Part shown: one piece after another, positions 63,795 to 64,000 of the stretch | How positions within the stretch are numbered: position 1 is the stretch's first letter | Layout of the letters: the number at the start of each line of letters is the position of its first letter | DNA from: Sacculina carcini | Lineage: Eukaryota; Arthropoda; Thecostraca; Sacculinidae | Assembly: GCA_916048095.2 (NCBI GenBank) | Contig: OU696573.1 | Location: forward strand, 3,412,035-3,476,034 | Direction of reading: 5' to 3' | Length of the DNA stretch: 64,000 bases | Program-made: the position numbers and the translations under genes | The notes under the pieces: model-generated | What the model saw: only the letters and a program-made list of their open reading frames with translations | Told to the model about the DNA's origin: nothing | The model's database searches: none

Positions 63795-64000
63795 AATTAG
63801 AGGATACCACTGTGTTTTTCCACTAGCTGGTCAGAATGTTGACAAGACACGATCAGTTTTATATATATGAAATTGGAACCTGGTAACGAATGGATTATTT
63901 ATTCAACAAAATACACAACCACAGGGTGCTTACTGATAGGGTAATCACCAGGTCGCCAATGAAAAAACAATTAGTCACAGCGATTGACAAGAGAAAAAAA

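Overview
This window is eukaryotic. Its genes are split by GT-AG introns, it is dense in dinucleotide and AT microsatellites, and it carries nested LTR retrotransposons, LINEs, tRNA-headed SINEs, a piggyBac element and several hAT-type MITEs. The genes are animal: a sedlin/TRAPPC2, a serine palmitoyltransferase subunit 1, a folylpolyglutamate synthase, a C2H2 zinc-finger protein and an ionotropic receptor of the type that lacks an amino-terminal domain. Such receptors point to an invertebrate, probably a protostome. I cannot name the species.

Layout. (1) 2672-20981, minus strand: one ionotropic-receptor gene that I assembled from nine exons whose splice phases all agree (621 codons). Its introns hold a 1.1-kb 15-bp minisatellite, a MITE, and an 8.2-kb LTR retrotransposon (9532-17702) whose own LTR is split by a second LTR retrotransposon (12264-17511). 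(2) 21430-43360: a transposon landscape. It contains LINE copies on the minus strand interrupted by a hAT MITE (22304-22561) and a Gypsy element (23020-27788), a BEL-like gag fragment, an apparently intact piggyBac transposase with a 5' intron (30046-32177), a low-GC repeat 'U' that received a Gypsy element (32790-37230) and a solo LTR (37513-37982), another LINE copy, and a CR1-like LINE piece bounded by perfect 29-bp inverted repeats. (3) 44779-50243: a SINE cluster in head-on orientation, then two GC-rich intronless genes on the plus strand, folylpolyglutamate synthase and a seven-finger C2H2 protein. (4) 51229-55846, minus strand: TRAPPC2 in four short exons (140 codons, the same length as human sedlin). 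(5) 56776 to the window edge, plus strand: the first six exons of SPTLC1, diverging from TRAPPC2 across about 0.93 kb. Its introns contain three hAT-type elements and three copies of a short (TAA)n-tailed repeat.

How the genes relate. There is no operon and no obvious shared pathway: sphingolipid synthesis (SPTLC1), ER-Golgi vesicle tethering (TRAPPC2), folate retention (FPGS), transcription (zinc finger) and chemosensation or signalling (ionotropic receptor). TRAPPC2 and SPTLC1 are divergent and could share a promoter region. The insertion order of many mobile elements can be read from target-site duplications, which I checked by eye. Exon boundaries are my reading of splice signals, phase and family similarity, without transcript evidence.
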